Positions 5,887-12,239 of a stretch of 12,239 nt of DNA are shown here, piece by piece. Both the position numbers and the translations under genes were made by a program. The notes under the pieces are model-generated. The model made no database searches. It saw nothing but the letters and a program-made list of their open reading frames with translations, and was not told the origin of the DNA. Origin of the DNA: Clostridium sp. (GTDB lineage: Bacteria; Bacillota_A; Clostridia; Lachnospirales; Lachnospiraceae); assembly GCA_023666975.1 (NCBI GenBank), contig JAMPAW010000104.1, positions 1 through 12,239 of the forward strand. Reading direction: 5' to 3'. Each line of letters opens with the position of its first letter. The stretch's first letter is position 1.

Positions 5887-6915
5887 ATGACACATATAAA
5901 AGAGTTTTTGATTATTGCAATTTTATTTCTTGAGGTTCTGATTTGTTATGGGTGCGGGACAACCAGCCAGCCGGAACAATCGGTAAATTCCAAAAGCAAT
6001 GAGCAAAGCGGAATGTTTACCTATCAGATTTCCGCAAAGGAATTTGACCGGGAGGCAGTGTGTGATGTTCTGTTAGAAGGTTATGATACATCAAAGATGC
6101 CACAAGAGCAGGAAAACGGAAGTACCATCATTGATGTCGGAGAAAGCAGCTTATTGATGGGGAAAGGGAGTCTTGAATATCAAAAGGATAATAATGCAGC
6201 CAATATTGGTTCTATGCTTTTTTATTATGTTATTCCGGAAGTTCTTGATACAGCGCATGATTCGGAATCAGAGGCAGATGTACTAAAAGAGGAGGCAGAG
6301 GTAAAGGAAATAGAAAGCAAGGTTGCCGGTTTGTGCATATCTGAAGATAACGAAAGGCTCAATTTGAGCCGGGCGGTCAAAATGGAGAAAAGCGAATTGG
6401 AGAATATTCTCTCAGAATTGCGTAAAAGTGGCGAATATACAGACGACATAACACAATGGGAGGCAGAGGAATATATCGGACTGCAATATGAAATGGTGAA
6501 AGATGACATTCCGGTTATGGGGCTGGAGGAGCCGAATCAGGGATATAAAATAGATATATGGGCGGCCCAGCCTGCATATGTCCAAGTGTTAATTGGCAAC
6601 GGCAGGATTCTTTATATGTCAGCCAGAGGTCTGGTTCAAGCGGGAGAAAATGAAGAAGTAATGGTGATTTCCAAGGAGGAAGCGGTCAGGGCAGCCGAGA
6701 AGGAAACAGAAGATGTTCTTTCGGATATGGATTGGAAGACAGAAGAAGTGAAATTAGAATATGTATCGATTCCTGATTGGTCTGTAGATTTTCCACAGCC
6801 CAAAGAGATGGTTCCGTATTGGTGTATTATCAAGAAAAACGAAGGGGAAGAAGTATATGAGGCTGCGGTCAGGATTAATGCAGTAACAGGTGGGAATTTG
6901 GCTTATGGAGAGTAG
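5887..6915 (+). CDS. Predicted lipoprotein with PepSY-like C-terminus, 342 aa
   Basis: A hydrophobic N-terminal segment (FLIIAILFLEVLI) ends at C23 in CYGCGTTSQ, followed by a Ser/Asn/Gln-rich linker, so it is probably membrane-anchored by a lipid on Cys23. The lipobox is imperfect: position -3 is Cys rather than Leu/Val. The middle is acidic and Glu-rich. The last ~85 residues (SKEEAVRAAEKE... YWCII... EEVYEAAVRINAVTGGNLAYGE) resemble a PepSY-like alpha-beta unit, a fold often found in extracytoplasmic regulatory or inhibitory proteins; this is a by-eye resemblance. GGGAGGA (5874-5880) precedes the ATG by 6 nt. The next gene overlaps its end by 11 nt, so it is translationally coupled to the transporter genes and probably works with them at the outer face of the membrane. 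I do not recognise the family. Confidence 0.75.
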   Translation: MTHIKEFLIIAILFLEVLICYGCGTTSQPEQSVNSKSNEQSGMFTYQISAKEFDREAVCDVLLEGYDTSKMPQEQENGSTIIDVGESSLLMGKGSLEYQKDNNAANIGSMLFYYVIPEVLDTAHDSESEADVLKEEAEVKEIESKVAGLCISEDNERLNLSRAVKMEKSELENILSELRKSGEYTDDITQWEAEEYIGLQYEMVKDDIPVMGLEEPNQGYKIDIWAAQPAYVQVLIGNGRILYMSARGLVQAGENEEVMVISKEEAVRAAEKETEDVLSDMDWKTEEVKLEYVSIPDWSVDFPQPKEMVPYWCIIKKNEGEEVYEAAVRINAVTGGNLAYGE

Positions 6916-7681
6916 GAAGAAAAAAATCGTTTTGAACTATATTTTAGCGGTCTGTCTGATTAGCGTATGTATTCCGTTAGACAGCATAGACGTATTTGTA
7001 GCAGGGCTCAAAAATCCGGAAAGCATGGTGGATGCCCAGTATTTTTGGTTAAATTCCATTACTTATGCTGGCATTTACGGAGGATATTTTATTAGTGTAC
7101 TGGCGGCACTTCCATTTACAGATTGCTTTTGTCAGGAATACCAGCAGGGGATATTAAGATATGTTGTAGCACGAATGGGAAATTTCAGATATGTCATAAG
7201 GAATTTTGAAAAAGCATTTTTGTATGGTGCAGCTGCTTCATGTGGAGGAGGCTTTCTTTTTCTGCTTGGCAGTAGTGGAGTTTGCGATTTATTTGATGAA
7301 AAACGATTTGTGGAAATTACATTTTTGCCTTTCAGTGGTTTGCTTTCAGAAAGCCCGGTATTATATTTTGCGGTTATGCTGTATCTGCTTTTTTTGGCGG
7401 GAGGGCTTTGGTCATGTGTTGGTTATTGTTTTTCTGTTTATGTTCCCGTCAGACATCTGGTGTATTTGTTCCCGTTTGTGGCCTCTTTTGTACTGACGAG
7501 AGTAAATACGATATTGCAGCTTCCGGAACAATGGCGGATAGATTTTATGCTGTGCGGGCGGTCTGGCCCAAATGATGCTCTGGTATACCTGATTGTGTTA
7601 TCTGTTATAGTGTTATTGATGATTTGTTTTTGTGTATGCTTATTTTATAAGAAGTTGAAATGGAGAATGGAAAATGAGTGA
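6905..7681 (+). CDS. ABC-2-like membrane protein, six TM segments, 258 aa
   Basis: About six hydrophobic spans are visible (roughly residues 8-25, 50-72, 106-122, 152-175, 180-200, 227-250). After the second span comes EYQQGILRYVVARMGNFRYVIRNFEKAF, which has the pattern E...G....R......Y...K seen in ABC-2 permeases where the cytoplasmic coupling helix meets the ATPase. I chose the ATG at 6905 (overlapping the lipoprotein gene by 11 nt, with AGGTGGG at 6888-6894) over an upstream in-frame non-ATG start at 6890. It overlaps the next membrane-protein gene by 8 nt and lies two genes before an ATPase, so it is most likely one of two permease subunits of a single exporter. Substrate unknown. Confidence 0.78.
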   Translation: MESRKKKIVLNYILAVCLISVCIPLDSIDVFVAGLKNPESMVDAQYFWLNSITYAGIYGGYFISVLAALPFTDCFCQEYQQGILRYVVARMGNFRYVIRNFEKAFLYGAAASCGGGFLFLLGSSGVCDLFDEKRFVEITFLPFSGLLSESPVLYFAVMLYLLFLAGGLWSCVGYCFSVYVPVRHLVYLFPFVASFVLTRVNTILQLPEQWRIDFMLCGRSGPNDALVYLIVLSVIVLLMICFCVCLFYKKLKWRMENE

Positions 7682-8528
7682 AAAAATATGGTACAGTATC
7701 AAGGTGTGCAGGTATCGTTTTAAGGATAAAATATGGAACAAAAGATTTTTTTATACGGGCATTGCCTTTGTTATCTTTTTATATATGATAGAGGAAGGGA
7801 TTCGCAGATTTGCTGTTCAGGTGGGCGTGAATATAACGCCATGGATATTTCCATTTTTATCCAGTGATTGGATTTGTCAGATGATCATCTCAGGATACTA
7901 TATATGGATTGTGTCAGCATTATGTGGAAATAAGGAAGAAGATTTATTTATACGGGCAAGAGCAGGAGAGAGTGCATGGCAGAGTGGAAGCTGTATGAGC
8001 ATGATAAAGTCTGCCTTTGTCTATGTCCTGTGTTTGATTTTGAGTTCTGCAATATTACTTGCACCATATCTGGAGTTTTCATTTGACTGGGGAATAATAT
8101 GGAATACATTGGCAAGAACTAATGCAGGGCAGCAGTATCTGATTAATATATCTATTTCACCGGTTATCATACATTTGCATACCCCGATAGAAGCATTTGC
8201 ATGTTCTATTCTGTTACAATTTTTGTGTTTGAGCTGGCTTGGCATGTTGATGTATTTTGTCAATACACTAACGCAAAAAGCGGTTGGTACTTATATCGCA
8301 TTGGCTTTTGTTTTTCTTGATGTTATGCTGGCAAATACATCACTGGAGAGATTTTATCGTTATTCCCCGGTTACATTAGCACAGCTTAGTAACTATTCGA
8401 TGGCTGTAATGAAATATGGTATTGATTTTATTTATGCAGTGAAATTTTACTTGACGGGTATTGTCGTGTTTTGGGGCATGAGTGTCTTATTGTGTGGAAG
8501 GAGACGTAGAAATGGGAAACAGAATTGA
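7674..8528 (+). CDS. ABC transporter membrane subunit, six TM segments, 284 aa
   Basis: A basic N-terminus (KVCRYRFKDKIWNKRFFY) leads into about six transmembrane spans (roughly 27-44, 66-84, 108-130, 172-196, 203-220, 254-276) and a strongly positive C-terminus (GRRRRNGKQN), which suggests both ends are cytoplasmic. Its ATG overlaps the previous gene (8 nt) and its end overlaps the ATPase gene (17 nt), so the three are translationally coupled. It has no sequence motif I recognise beyond membrane topology; the permease assignment rests on context. Two dissimilar permeases plus one ATPase is the layout of many antimicrobial-peptide export or immunity transporters (LanFEG-like), which is an analogy, not a homology claim. 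Confidence 0.72.
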   Translation: MSEKIWYSIKVCRYRFKDKIWNKRFFYTGIAFVIFLYMIEEGIRRFAVQVGVNITPWIFPFLSSDWICQMIISGYYIWIVSALCGNKEEDLFIRARAGESAWQSGSCMSMIKSAFVYVLCLILSSAILLAPYLEFSFDWGIIWNTLARTNAGQQYLINISISPVIIHLHTPIEAFACSILLQFLCLSWLGMLMYFVNTLTQKAVGTYIALAFVFLDVMLANTSLERFYRYSPVTLAQLSNYSMAVMKYGIDFIYAVKFYLTGIVVFWGMSVLLCGRRRRNGKQN

Positions 8529-9150
8529 AATAGAACATTTGACGAAAAGACTTGGGGGGCAGATTGTTTTATCCGACATCAACGTTCAGTTTGAATCCGG
8601 TAATATTTATGGATTAATGGGCAGGAATGGTTCTGGGAAAACCGTATTTCTGAAATGTATATGTGGTTTTATGGAAGCAACGGAGGGGCATATTTCCCTA
8701 AATGGCAAGGTATTGAAGAAGGATATGGAGTATTTAGAAAATATGGGCTTCCTGATTGAGTATCCGGGATTTTTAGAAAATGCTTCTGCATACGATAATC
8801 TGAAGTTCATAGCATCTATCCGGAGGATAGCCGGAAAAAAAGAGATAGAGGATAGTCTTAACCGTGTCATGCTGGAACCATACAATAAGAAAAAAGTTGG
8901 AAATTATTCTCTGGGAATGAAACAGCGTTTGGGCGTTGCGCAGGCAATTATGGAGAATCCGGATATTTTGATTTTAGATGAACCGATGAACGGGCTGGAC
9001 GAGGCAGGCGTAAAGCTTATGCGGGAATTGCTCATGGATTTAAGGAAAGAGGGAAAGTTGATTATCATTGCCAGTCACTATCAGGAGGATATTGATATGC
9101 TTTGTGATAAGGTATATTACTGCAAAGAGAAAAAATTAATTGAGAGGTGA
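8512..9150 (+). CDS. ABC transporter ATP-binding protein, 212 aa
   Basis: This is a complete ABC ATPase energising the adjacent membrane proteins. Walker A is GRNGSGKT (37-44), the signature motif YSLGMKQR (132-139) is a common variant of LSGGQ, Walker B is DILILDEP (151-158), the D-loop is GLDE (161-164), and the H-loop histidine is in IASHY (H189). The short length (212 aa) and YSLGMKQR signature are typical of export/immunity-type ATPases such as those for bacteriocins and lantibiotics. The ATG at 8512 is preferred because AAGGAG (8498-8503) is 8 nt upstream; in-frame starts farther upstream would lengthen the overlap with the permease gene. AgrB follows 5 nt after the stop, so the transporter and the peptide-processing enzyme are in one transcription unit. 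Confidence 0.95.
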   Translation: MGNRIEIEHLTKRLGGQIVLSDINVQFESGNIYGLMGRNGSGKTVFLKCICGFMEATEGHISLNGKVLKKDMEYLENMGFLIEYPGFLENASAYDNLKFIASIRRIAGKKEIEDSLNRVMLEPYNKKKVGNYSLGMKQRLGVAQAIMENPDILILDEPMNGLDEAGVKLMRELLMDLRKEGKLIIIASHYQEDIDMLCDKVYYCKEKKLIER

Positions 9151-9155
9151 GAACT

Positions 9156-9728
9156 ATGGATTTAATCGTCAATAAACTGTTGAAGCAAATGGAGATGAAA
9201 GACTGGTCAGAAGTGGAAATGATGAAAATGAAGTTAGGGCTTCAAGTCCTGATTCATGATTTTTTGATGATTAGTTTTATTCTGTTATTGGCAAAGGGTT
9301 TGGGAATTTTTACCGATTCTGTAATACTTTTTATTGGTTATGCCCTTTTGAAAATAACTGCTGGTGGAATCCATTTTAAGAAAAGCTCATTATGTCTTTT
9401 GGGTACCAGTGCCTTCATAATAGCCGGAGTATTTATTGCAAAACATATCACACTTTCTTTTGGTGGGATATCATGCATATATTTTGTTTGTATGGCTGTA
9501 TTGTGGATTGTGGCGCCACAGGGTACACAAAATAATCCGGTCTTTCAGGAAAAATATGATAAGCTGAAGAGATGTACAATTTTGATATCTGGTATGTATT
9601 ATCTGATTACAATTTATGAATATTTGGTTGGAATTAAAATCTCTTCCTTTTTATTGGTGGCAATTGTGTTTGAAACGCTGTCCTTGCTGCCTGTCTGTGT
9701 TTTTTGCCGCAGCAGGCAGAATGGCTGA
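9156..9728 (+). CDS. agrB: AgrB-like accessory gene regulator peptide endopeptidase, 190 aa
   Basis: This integral membrane cysteine endopeptidase of the AgrB family removes the C-terminal tail of AgrD and helps form the thiolactone. The catalytic pair is visible as GGIHFKKSSLC: H73 and C80, separated by 7 as in S. aureus AgrB (H77/C84). About five to six hydrophobic spans follow an amphipathic N-terminal region, and the length of 190 aa is typical. The ATG at 9156 has GAGGTGA (9144-9150) 5 nt upstream, overlapping the ATPase stop; an upstream in-frame GTG (9147) is less likely. No AgrD-type ORF lies directly downstream, which is unusual for agr loci; the best substrate candidate is the 55-aa peptide at 5012-5179. 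Its 3' end faces the kinase gene only 6 nt away. Confidence 0.9.
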   Translation: MDLIVNKLLKQMEMKDWSEVEMMKMKLGLQVLIHDFLMISFILLLAKGLGIFTDSVILFIGYALLKITAGGIHFKKSSLCLLGTSAFIIAGVFIAKHITLSFGGISCIYFVCMAVLWIVAPQGTQNNPVFQEKYDKLKRCTILISGMYYLITIYEYLVGIKISSFLLVAIVFETLSLLPVCVFCRSRQNG

Positions 9729-9734
9729 CATGCC

Positions 9735-11051
9735 TCATACGTTCTTTAAGATGCGGAGACGTTGGATAAATTGCGAATCAGCCACTTCGGTATCCCAAAG
9801 AATATATGTGTATTTTGAAAGGATTTCATGCGCATTATACAATCCGATGCCGCGGTTGGAGCCTTTCGTGGAAATAGCCGGTTTTTTAAATGCTGCATAA
9901 GGAATGCCGCTGTCAAGAAAGCTGTTACAGACGATAAAAATGTATTCGCTCTCTAAATTAATAATCGCAAATTGGATAGCTGGTTTTTTTGTTTCCAGTG
10001 AAGCTTCAATGGCATTATCCAGAAAGATTCCTAAAACACGTGCCAAATCAACGGTATCCATTGGAATGTTGGAAACTTCCTCGGTGACTTCAATATTAAT
10101 GGCGATATTCAGTTCCAGCGCATATAATAATTTTGCGGAAATAAGGCTTTTTATTTCTGTATCTTTTATATTGATCAGTTGATTCAGGTTCGCTGTATTC
10201 GTTGAAAGCCGTTTATTTAGAGGGATAATCTCTTTGTCAAAATAACGCTTTAATCCAGAGATGTCTTCTGCCTCGATATAGCCGGATAAAGTCAGCATGA
10301 TATTATGATAATCATGTTTGAAAGAGCGCAGTGATGAATACATATTTTCAATTTGATTCGTGTAATCCTGCAGCTGGTCGTAAGCATCCTGGCGCATAGC
10401 CATTTCCATTTTATCCATATGTGATTTAATCAGATTTACAATCAGCGTTGTGCTGATGAAAAAATAGCACCCAAATAAAATGCAGTTGAACGCAATTACG
10501 GTTCGGCTATATCCAATATGCTCGCCGATTACAATATTAAATAGAAATATAATCAGACATATAATCAGGTTTACAATGATGAGCAAAAGAAGCCGTTTGG
10601 AAATATTTACCTGTATTTTATGGATAAAGGGGTGGAGAAACTTAGCGATTAAAGGACAGATGACCGCTAAGAGTAAAAGGTATGACAAGATGTATAATAA
10701 GTAATAGGCATTGGTGTTTTGCAGGTGGGATGCCGGAAAAATAAACGTATCCCAGAGCAAAGAGAACGTGTTCTCTACCACAACACAGAATAAGTAGGTG
10801 ACAATAAATACGCATGTATTTAGCAAGTAGTTATCATTGATTAGTGCAATATAGAGACAGGAGCTGATAATCAATAAAATAACGCCAATGTTTCCGAGCA
10901 GATATCCGATTAGCAGAATATTGATAAAAAGCAGGCAAAAAAAGACCATTTTTTGTGTTACTTTCAGTTTAAATGGTAAAAAGTAACAGATTGGCAGTAA
11001 ATAAGAAAATGTACTAAGTATGTAGATGAATAAATGGAAAACGGTTGGCAT
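9735..11051 (-). CDS. AgrC-like (HPK10) sensor histidine kinase, 438 aa
   Basis: This membrane receptor kinase has the AgrC layout: six to seven hydrophobic spans in residues 1-~205 as the peptide-sensing domain, a coiled-coil linker (~210-240), and a cytoplasmic GHKL kinase domain. The phospho-accepting motif LRSFKHDYHNIM contains H246, matching the HPK10 pattern (F+HDYxN). The N-box is LGIFLDNAIEAS (N346) and the G-box STKGSNRGIGLYN lies near residue 395. On the - strand AGGAGGAG is about 8 nt upstream of the ATG. It would phosphorylate the LytTR regulator at 3978-4712. Unlike classical agrBDCA operons, kinase and regulator are not adjacent, and this gene converges on agrB with no terminator between. 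It is quite clearly AgrC-type; the ligand is inferred to be the processed AgrD-like peptide. Confidence 0.92.
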   Translation of the reverse strand: MPTVFHLFIYILSTFSYLLPICYFLPFKLKVTQKMVFFCLLFINILLIGYLLGNIGVILLIISSCLYIALINDNYLLNTCVFIVTYLFCVVVENTFSLLWDTFIFPASHLQNTNAYYLLYILSYLLLLAVICPLIAKFLHPFIHKIQVNISKRLLLLIIVNLIICLIIFLFNIVIGEHIGYSRTVIAFNCILFGCYFFISTTLIVNLIKSHMDKMEMAMRQDAYDQLQDYTNQIENMYSSLRSFKHDYHNIMLTLSGYIEAEDISGLKRYFDKEIIPLNKRLSTNTANLNQLINIKDTEIKSLISAKLLYALELNIAINIEVTEEVSNIPMDTVDLARVLGIFLDNAIEASLETKKPAIQFAIINLESEYIFIVCNSFLDSGIPYAAFKKPAISTKGSNRGIGLYNAHEILSKYTYILWDTEVADSQFIQRLRILKNV

Positions 11052-11138
11052 TCTTGATTCTCCTCCTGCTATAGCACATATCCTCTTCCGCAGTCATCTG
11101 AAACAGATATTTCGCTTTTGGCGGCATTATCTGTCATC

Positions 11139-11167
11139 ATTATAATACCATTGTTTTTTATCGTAAA
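11139..11167 (-). promoter_or_regulatory. Candidate promoter of the AgrC-like kinase gene
   Basis: On the - strand, TTTACG (11167-11162, 4 of 6) and TATAAT (11144-11139, perfect) are separated by exactly 17 nt. It lies about 88 nt upstream of the kinase start codon. One LytTR-like half-site (ACAGTTCTT, 8 of 9, - strand, 11210-11202) occurs about 35 nt upstream of the -35; a single site is weak evidence. Confidence 0.5.
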
Positions 11168-11325
11168 GACTGTTTTTTGCCTGCGGTTGCGTAGTTTTTT
11201 CAAGAACTGTCTGATGTGGCGGTTTCTGTTAAAAAATAAGCGGCCTCGTATACTTGAGTATGTGTTTCTTCATGAAGCATAAAAAACGGTCATTTGCGGA
11301 ATACTTCGCTTATTTTAATATTGTA

Positions 11326-11377
11326 TTGAAGTTTGTTTGAAGTAATATTGAAGTTGACTTTGAACAAAACTTGAAGT
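11326..11377 (+). repeat. Five helically phased TTGAAGT-type direct repeats
   Basis: Exact copies of TTGAAGT begin at 11326, 11337, 11348 and 11371, and a degenerate copy (TTGAACA) begins at 11360. Spacings are 11, 11, 12 and 11 nt, one per DNA turn, so every copy presents the same face. A 7-bp unit with a 4-bp spacer is the geometry of OmpR/PhoB-family binding arrays. They sit upstream of and overlap the promoter of the SUKH gene. This intergenic region (11052-11503) otherwise holds only the kinase promoter and small palindromes such as ATACTTGAGTAT near 11250. Confidence 0.65.
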
Positions 11378-11383
11378 AATAAT
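11354..11383 (+). promoter_or_regulatory. Candidate promoter of the SUKH gene, inside the repeat array
   Basis: TTGACT (11354-11359, 5 of 6) and AATAAT (11378-11383, 5 of 6) have an 18-nt spacer. The -35 abuts the third TTGAAGT copy and the spacer holds the last two copies, so a protein binding the array would contact or block RNA polymerase. A perfect TATAAT also occurs at 11428-11433 but has no matching -35; it is a weaker alternative. Confidence 0.4.
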
Positions 11384-11503
11384 GATGGAAAGGAGTTAAA
11401 AGAGAAAGCCTTGCATCCATGGTATTCTATAATGAAGAAGGATATTTCTTAGATGGAACGTAGATACGAGGCAGATGTTTGTGGGAAAAAGGAGATGTGT
11501 ATT

Positions 11504-11845
11504 ATGTTAGAAGAAAAGAAAGATTATTCCGTTAATTTTACTGACCTTAAAAAATCTTTGCCAGAGGATTTAAAGGAATTTTTAAATAAAAGTGGAGGTG
11601 CTTTGGGTAGTATTGGAGATTCATACATTGAAATATTTTCATATGCAGAAATGAAACAATATAATGAGGATTATTCTGTGGATGAGTTTTTGCCCGGATA
11701 TATTATGATAGGCACCTTGAATGATGAGGCGATAGTAATGGATCCGAATATGGTGTATTGGACGGTTCCATTTGTTGGTATGTTTGAAGAGGAATGTGTA
11801 AAATTGGCTGCATGCTTTCATGATTTGCTTCGGAATATAATTTAA
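11504..11845 (+). CDS. SUKH (SMI1/KNR4) family protein, likely immunity protein, 113 aa
   Basis: This small acidic cytosolic protein has the SUKH pattern: LPEDLKEFLNKSGG (19-32) for the helix with N/SGG turn, then IEIFSYAEMKQYNEDYSVDE (strand plus helix), then PGYIMIGTLNDEAIVMD (64-80), where the family has a 'pg...iG.dg.g....d' strand pair, and a C-terminal helix. SUKH proteins commonly neutralise nuclease or deaminase effectors of polymorphic toxin systems, though some have other roles. I chose ATG 11504 because AAAGGAG (11488-11494) is 9 nt upstream; the in-frame ATG at 11453 lacks a ribosome-binding site and 11495 is too close to it. No toxin gene lies within the window, so it looks like an orphan immunity gene. 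AT-rich composition fits horizontal gain (inference). Confidence 0.72.
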   Translation: MLEEKKDYSVNFTDLKKSLPEDLKEFLNKSGGALGSIGDSYIEIFSYAEMKQYNEDYSVDEFLPGYIMIGTLNDEAIVMDPNMVYWTVPFVGMFEEECVKLAACFHDLLRNII

Positions 11846-11889
11846 TATTAGGAGTAATACCTAGCATCTGCTTAATCAGCAGACACTAC

Positions 11890-11925
11890 TTCGATAAAAA
11901 ATTCTCTCGTATCGAACGATTTTTA
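11890..11925 (+). terminator. Weak candidate terminator after the SUKH gene
   Basis: TTCGATA (11890-11896) pairs with TATCGAA (11910-11916), 7 bp with a 13-nt loop, followed by CGATTTTT. A second small hairpin, TCTGCT/AGCAGA (11867-11883), precedes it. The stem is short and AT-rich, so termination would be inefficient. Confidence 0.4.
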
Positions 11926-11985
11926 ATATTATTTTTTCCTGTTTTGAACGATTTTATTGATTTTCTTCCGAAAATCGCATACAAT
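11914..11985 (+). promoter_or_regulatory. Antitoxin promoter with overlapping direct and inverted repeats
   Basis: The promoter is TTGATT (11957-11962), a 17-nt spacer, and TACAAT (11980-11985). GAACGATTTT occurs twice (11914-11923 and 11946-11955), starts 32 nt apart or three helical turns. CGATTTT (11949-11955) also forms an inverted repeat with AAAATCG (11971-11977), which straddles the -35. Phd-family antitoxins typically repress their own operon through such palindromes, so this is the likely operator. Confidence 0.5.
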
Positions 11986-12017
11986 AAGAATAATTTAAAT
12001 AAAAGGAGGAGTTAGTC

Positions 12018-12239
12018 ATGACGGTTACAGCAACAGAATTTAAAGCTAATTTCGGAAAGTACCTTGAATTAATTGCTACGGAAGATGTCTTTATTACCCG
12101 TAATGGAAAAACGGTTGCAAAAGTTGTAAATCCCCAAATTTCAGCGGTGGATTCCCTGCGCGGAATGCTTGGCGGTGTTTCCGATGATATAGATATGGAT
12201 TCTTTGCGAGAGGAGCGTCTGTTAAAATATGAAAATAAT
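12018..12239 (+). CDS. Phd/YefM-type antitoxin (type II TA), right-truncated
   Basis: The visible 74 codons are open to the window edge. The N-terminus (MTVTATEFKANFGKYLELI) and ITRNGKTVAKVV segment are the hallmark DNA-binding fold of the Phd/YefM family. The later region (SLRGMLGG, then a D-rich stretch and SLREERLLKYEN) is the toxin-neutralising tail seen in the 'prevent-host-death' antitoxins that usually partner PIN-domain (VapC-like) toxins. The length suggests it ends within a few codons of the edge. AAAAGGAGG (12001-12009) is 8 nt upstream of the ATG. The expected toxin gene would start just beyond the window; it is not seen here. Identification is good, and the toxin type is inferred. 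Confidence 0.88.
   Translation, partial: MTVTATEFKANFGKYLELIATEDVFITRNGKTVAKVVNPQISAVDSLRGMLGGVSDDIDMDSLREERLLKYENN

Noticed and set aside
6890..6904. Upstream non-ATG start for the first membrane protein
   Set aside because: The ATG at 6905 has a ribosome-binding site at 6888-6894 and gives a normal basic N-terminus.
9616..9900. ORF on the + strand across the agrB/kinase junction, considered as a possible AgrD next to agrB
   Set aside because: It overlaps agrB in another frame and is antisense to the conserved GHKL domain of the kinase; it has no ribosome-binding site and no proper AgrD tail.
11326..11377. Repeat array considered as CRISPR or replication iterons
   Set aside because: The units are only 7 bp with 4-bp spacers; there are no cas or rep genes.
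11411..11459. Tiny ORFs before the SUKH gene (for example a 14-codon one at 11418)
   Set aside because: The nearest AGGAG is 15-22 nt away, too far, and the peptides show no features.
1..12239. tRNA, rRNA, transposase or integrase genes
   Set aside because: None was seen on either strand; mobility of the accessory region is inferred only from gene content and base composition.

Overview
The window looks like part of a low-to-medium-GC Clostridia chromosome, most likely Lachnospiraceae. This is inferred from strong AGGAGG-type ribosome-binding sites, the family make-up (PepD, DUF819, AgrB/AgrC, SUKH) and codon use; no rRNA or tRNA is present to settle it.

Region 1 (1-3796, + strand) is housekeeping. 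It holds the 3' end of acetolactate synthase large subunit (ilvB), the regulatory subunit (ilvN), an aminoacyl-histidine dipeptidase (pepD) with its own promoter, and a DUF819 polytopic membrane protein. Right after it is a promoter with no gene behind it, followed by a nested stem structure and a strong bidirectional terminator: a candidate small RNA of about 115-120 nt.

Region 2 (3978-11051) is more AT-rich and is best read as a rearranged agr-type peptide quorum-sensing locus wrapped around an export module. An AgrA-like LytTR response regulator (-) is divergent from a 55-aa AgrD-like peptide gene (+). The intergenic region holds a 21-bp palindrome whose two arms each match the LytTR/AgrA half-site. 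Next come a 23-codon mini-ORF overlapping a hairpin, a small Sec-exported protein, another large hairpin, and a tightly packed run of lipoprotein, two six-TM membrane proteins, ABC ATPase and AgrB-type peptide endopeptidase. AgrB converges, 6 nt away, on an AgrC-like sensor kinase (-). Proposed flow (inference): AgrB matures the AgrD-like peptide, the kinase senses it, the regulator acts at the palindrome, and the outputs include the exported protein and the transporter.

Region 3 (11052-12239) holds a 450-bp intergenic region with five helically phased TTGAAGT-like repeats, a SUKH (SMI1/KNR4) immunity-type protein with no toxin beside it, and a Phd/YefM-type antitoxin running off the right edge, with an inverted repeat over its promoter. 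Peptide signalling, export, immunity and toxin-antitoxin genes together suggest an accessory, competition-related locus inserted next to core metabolism.
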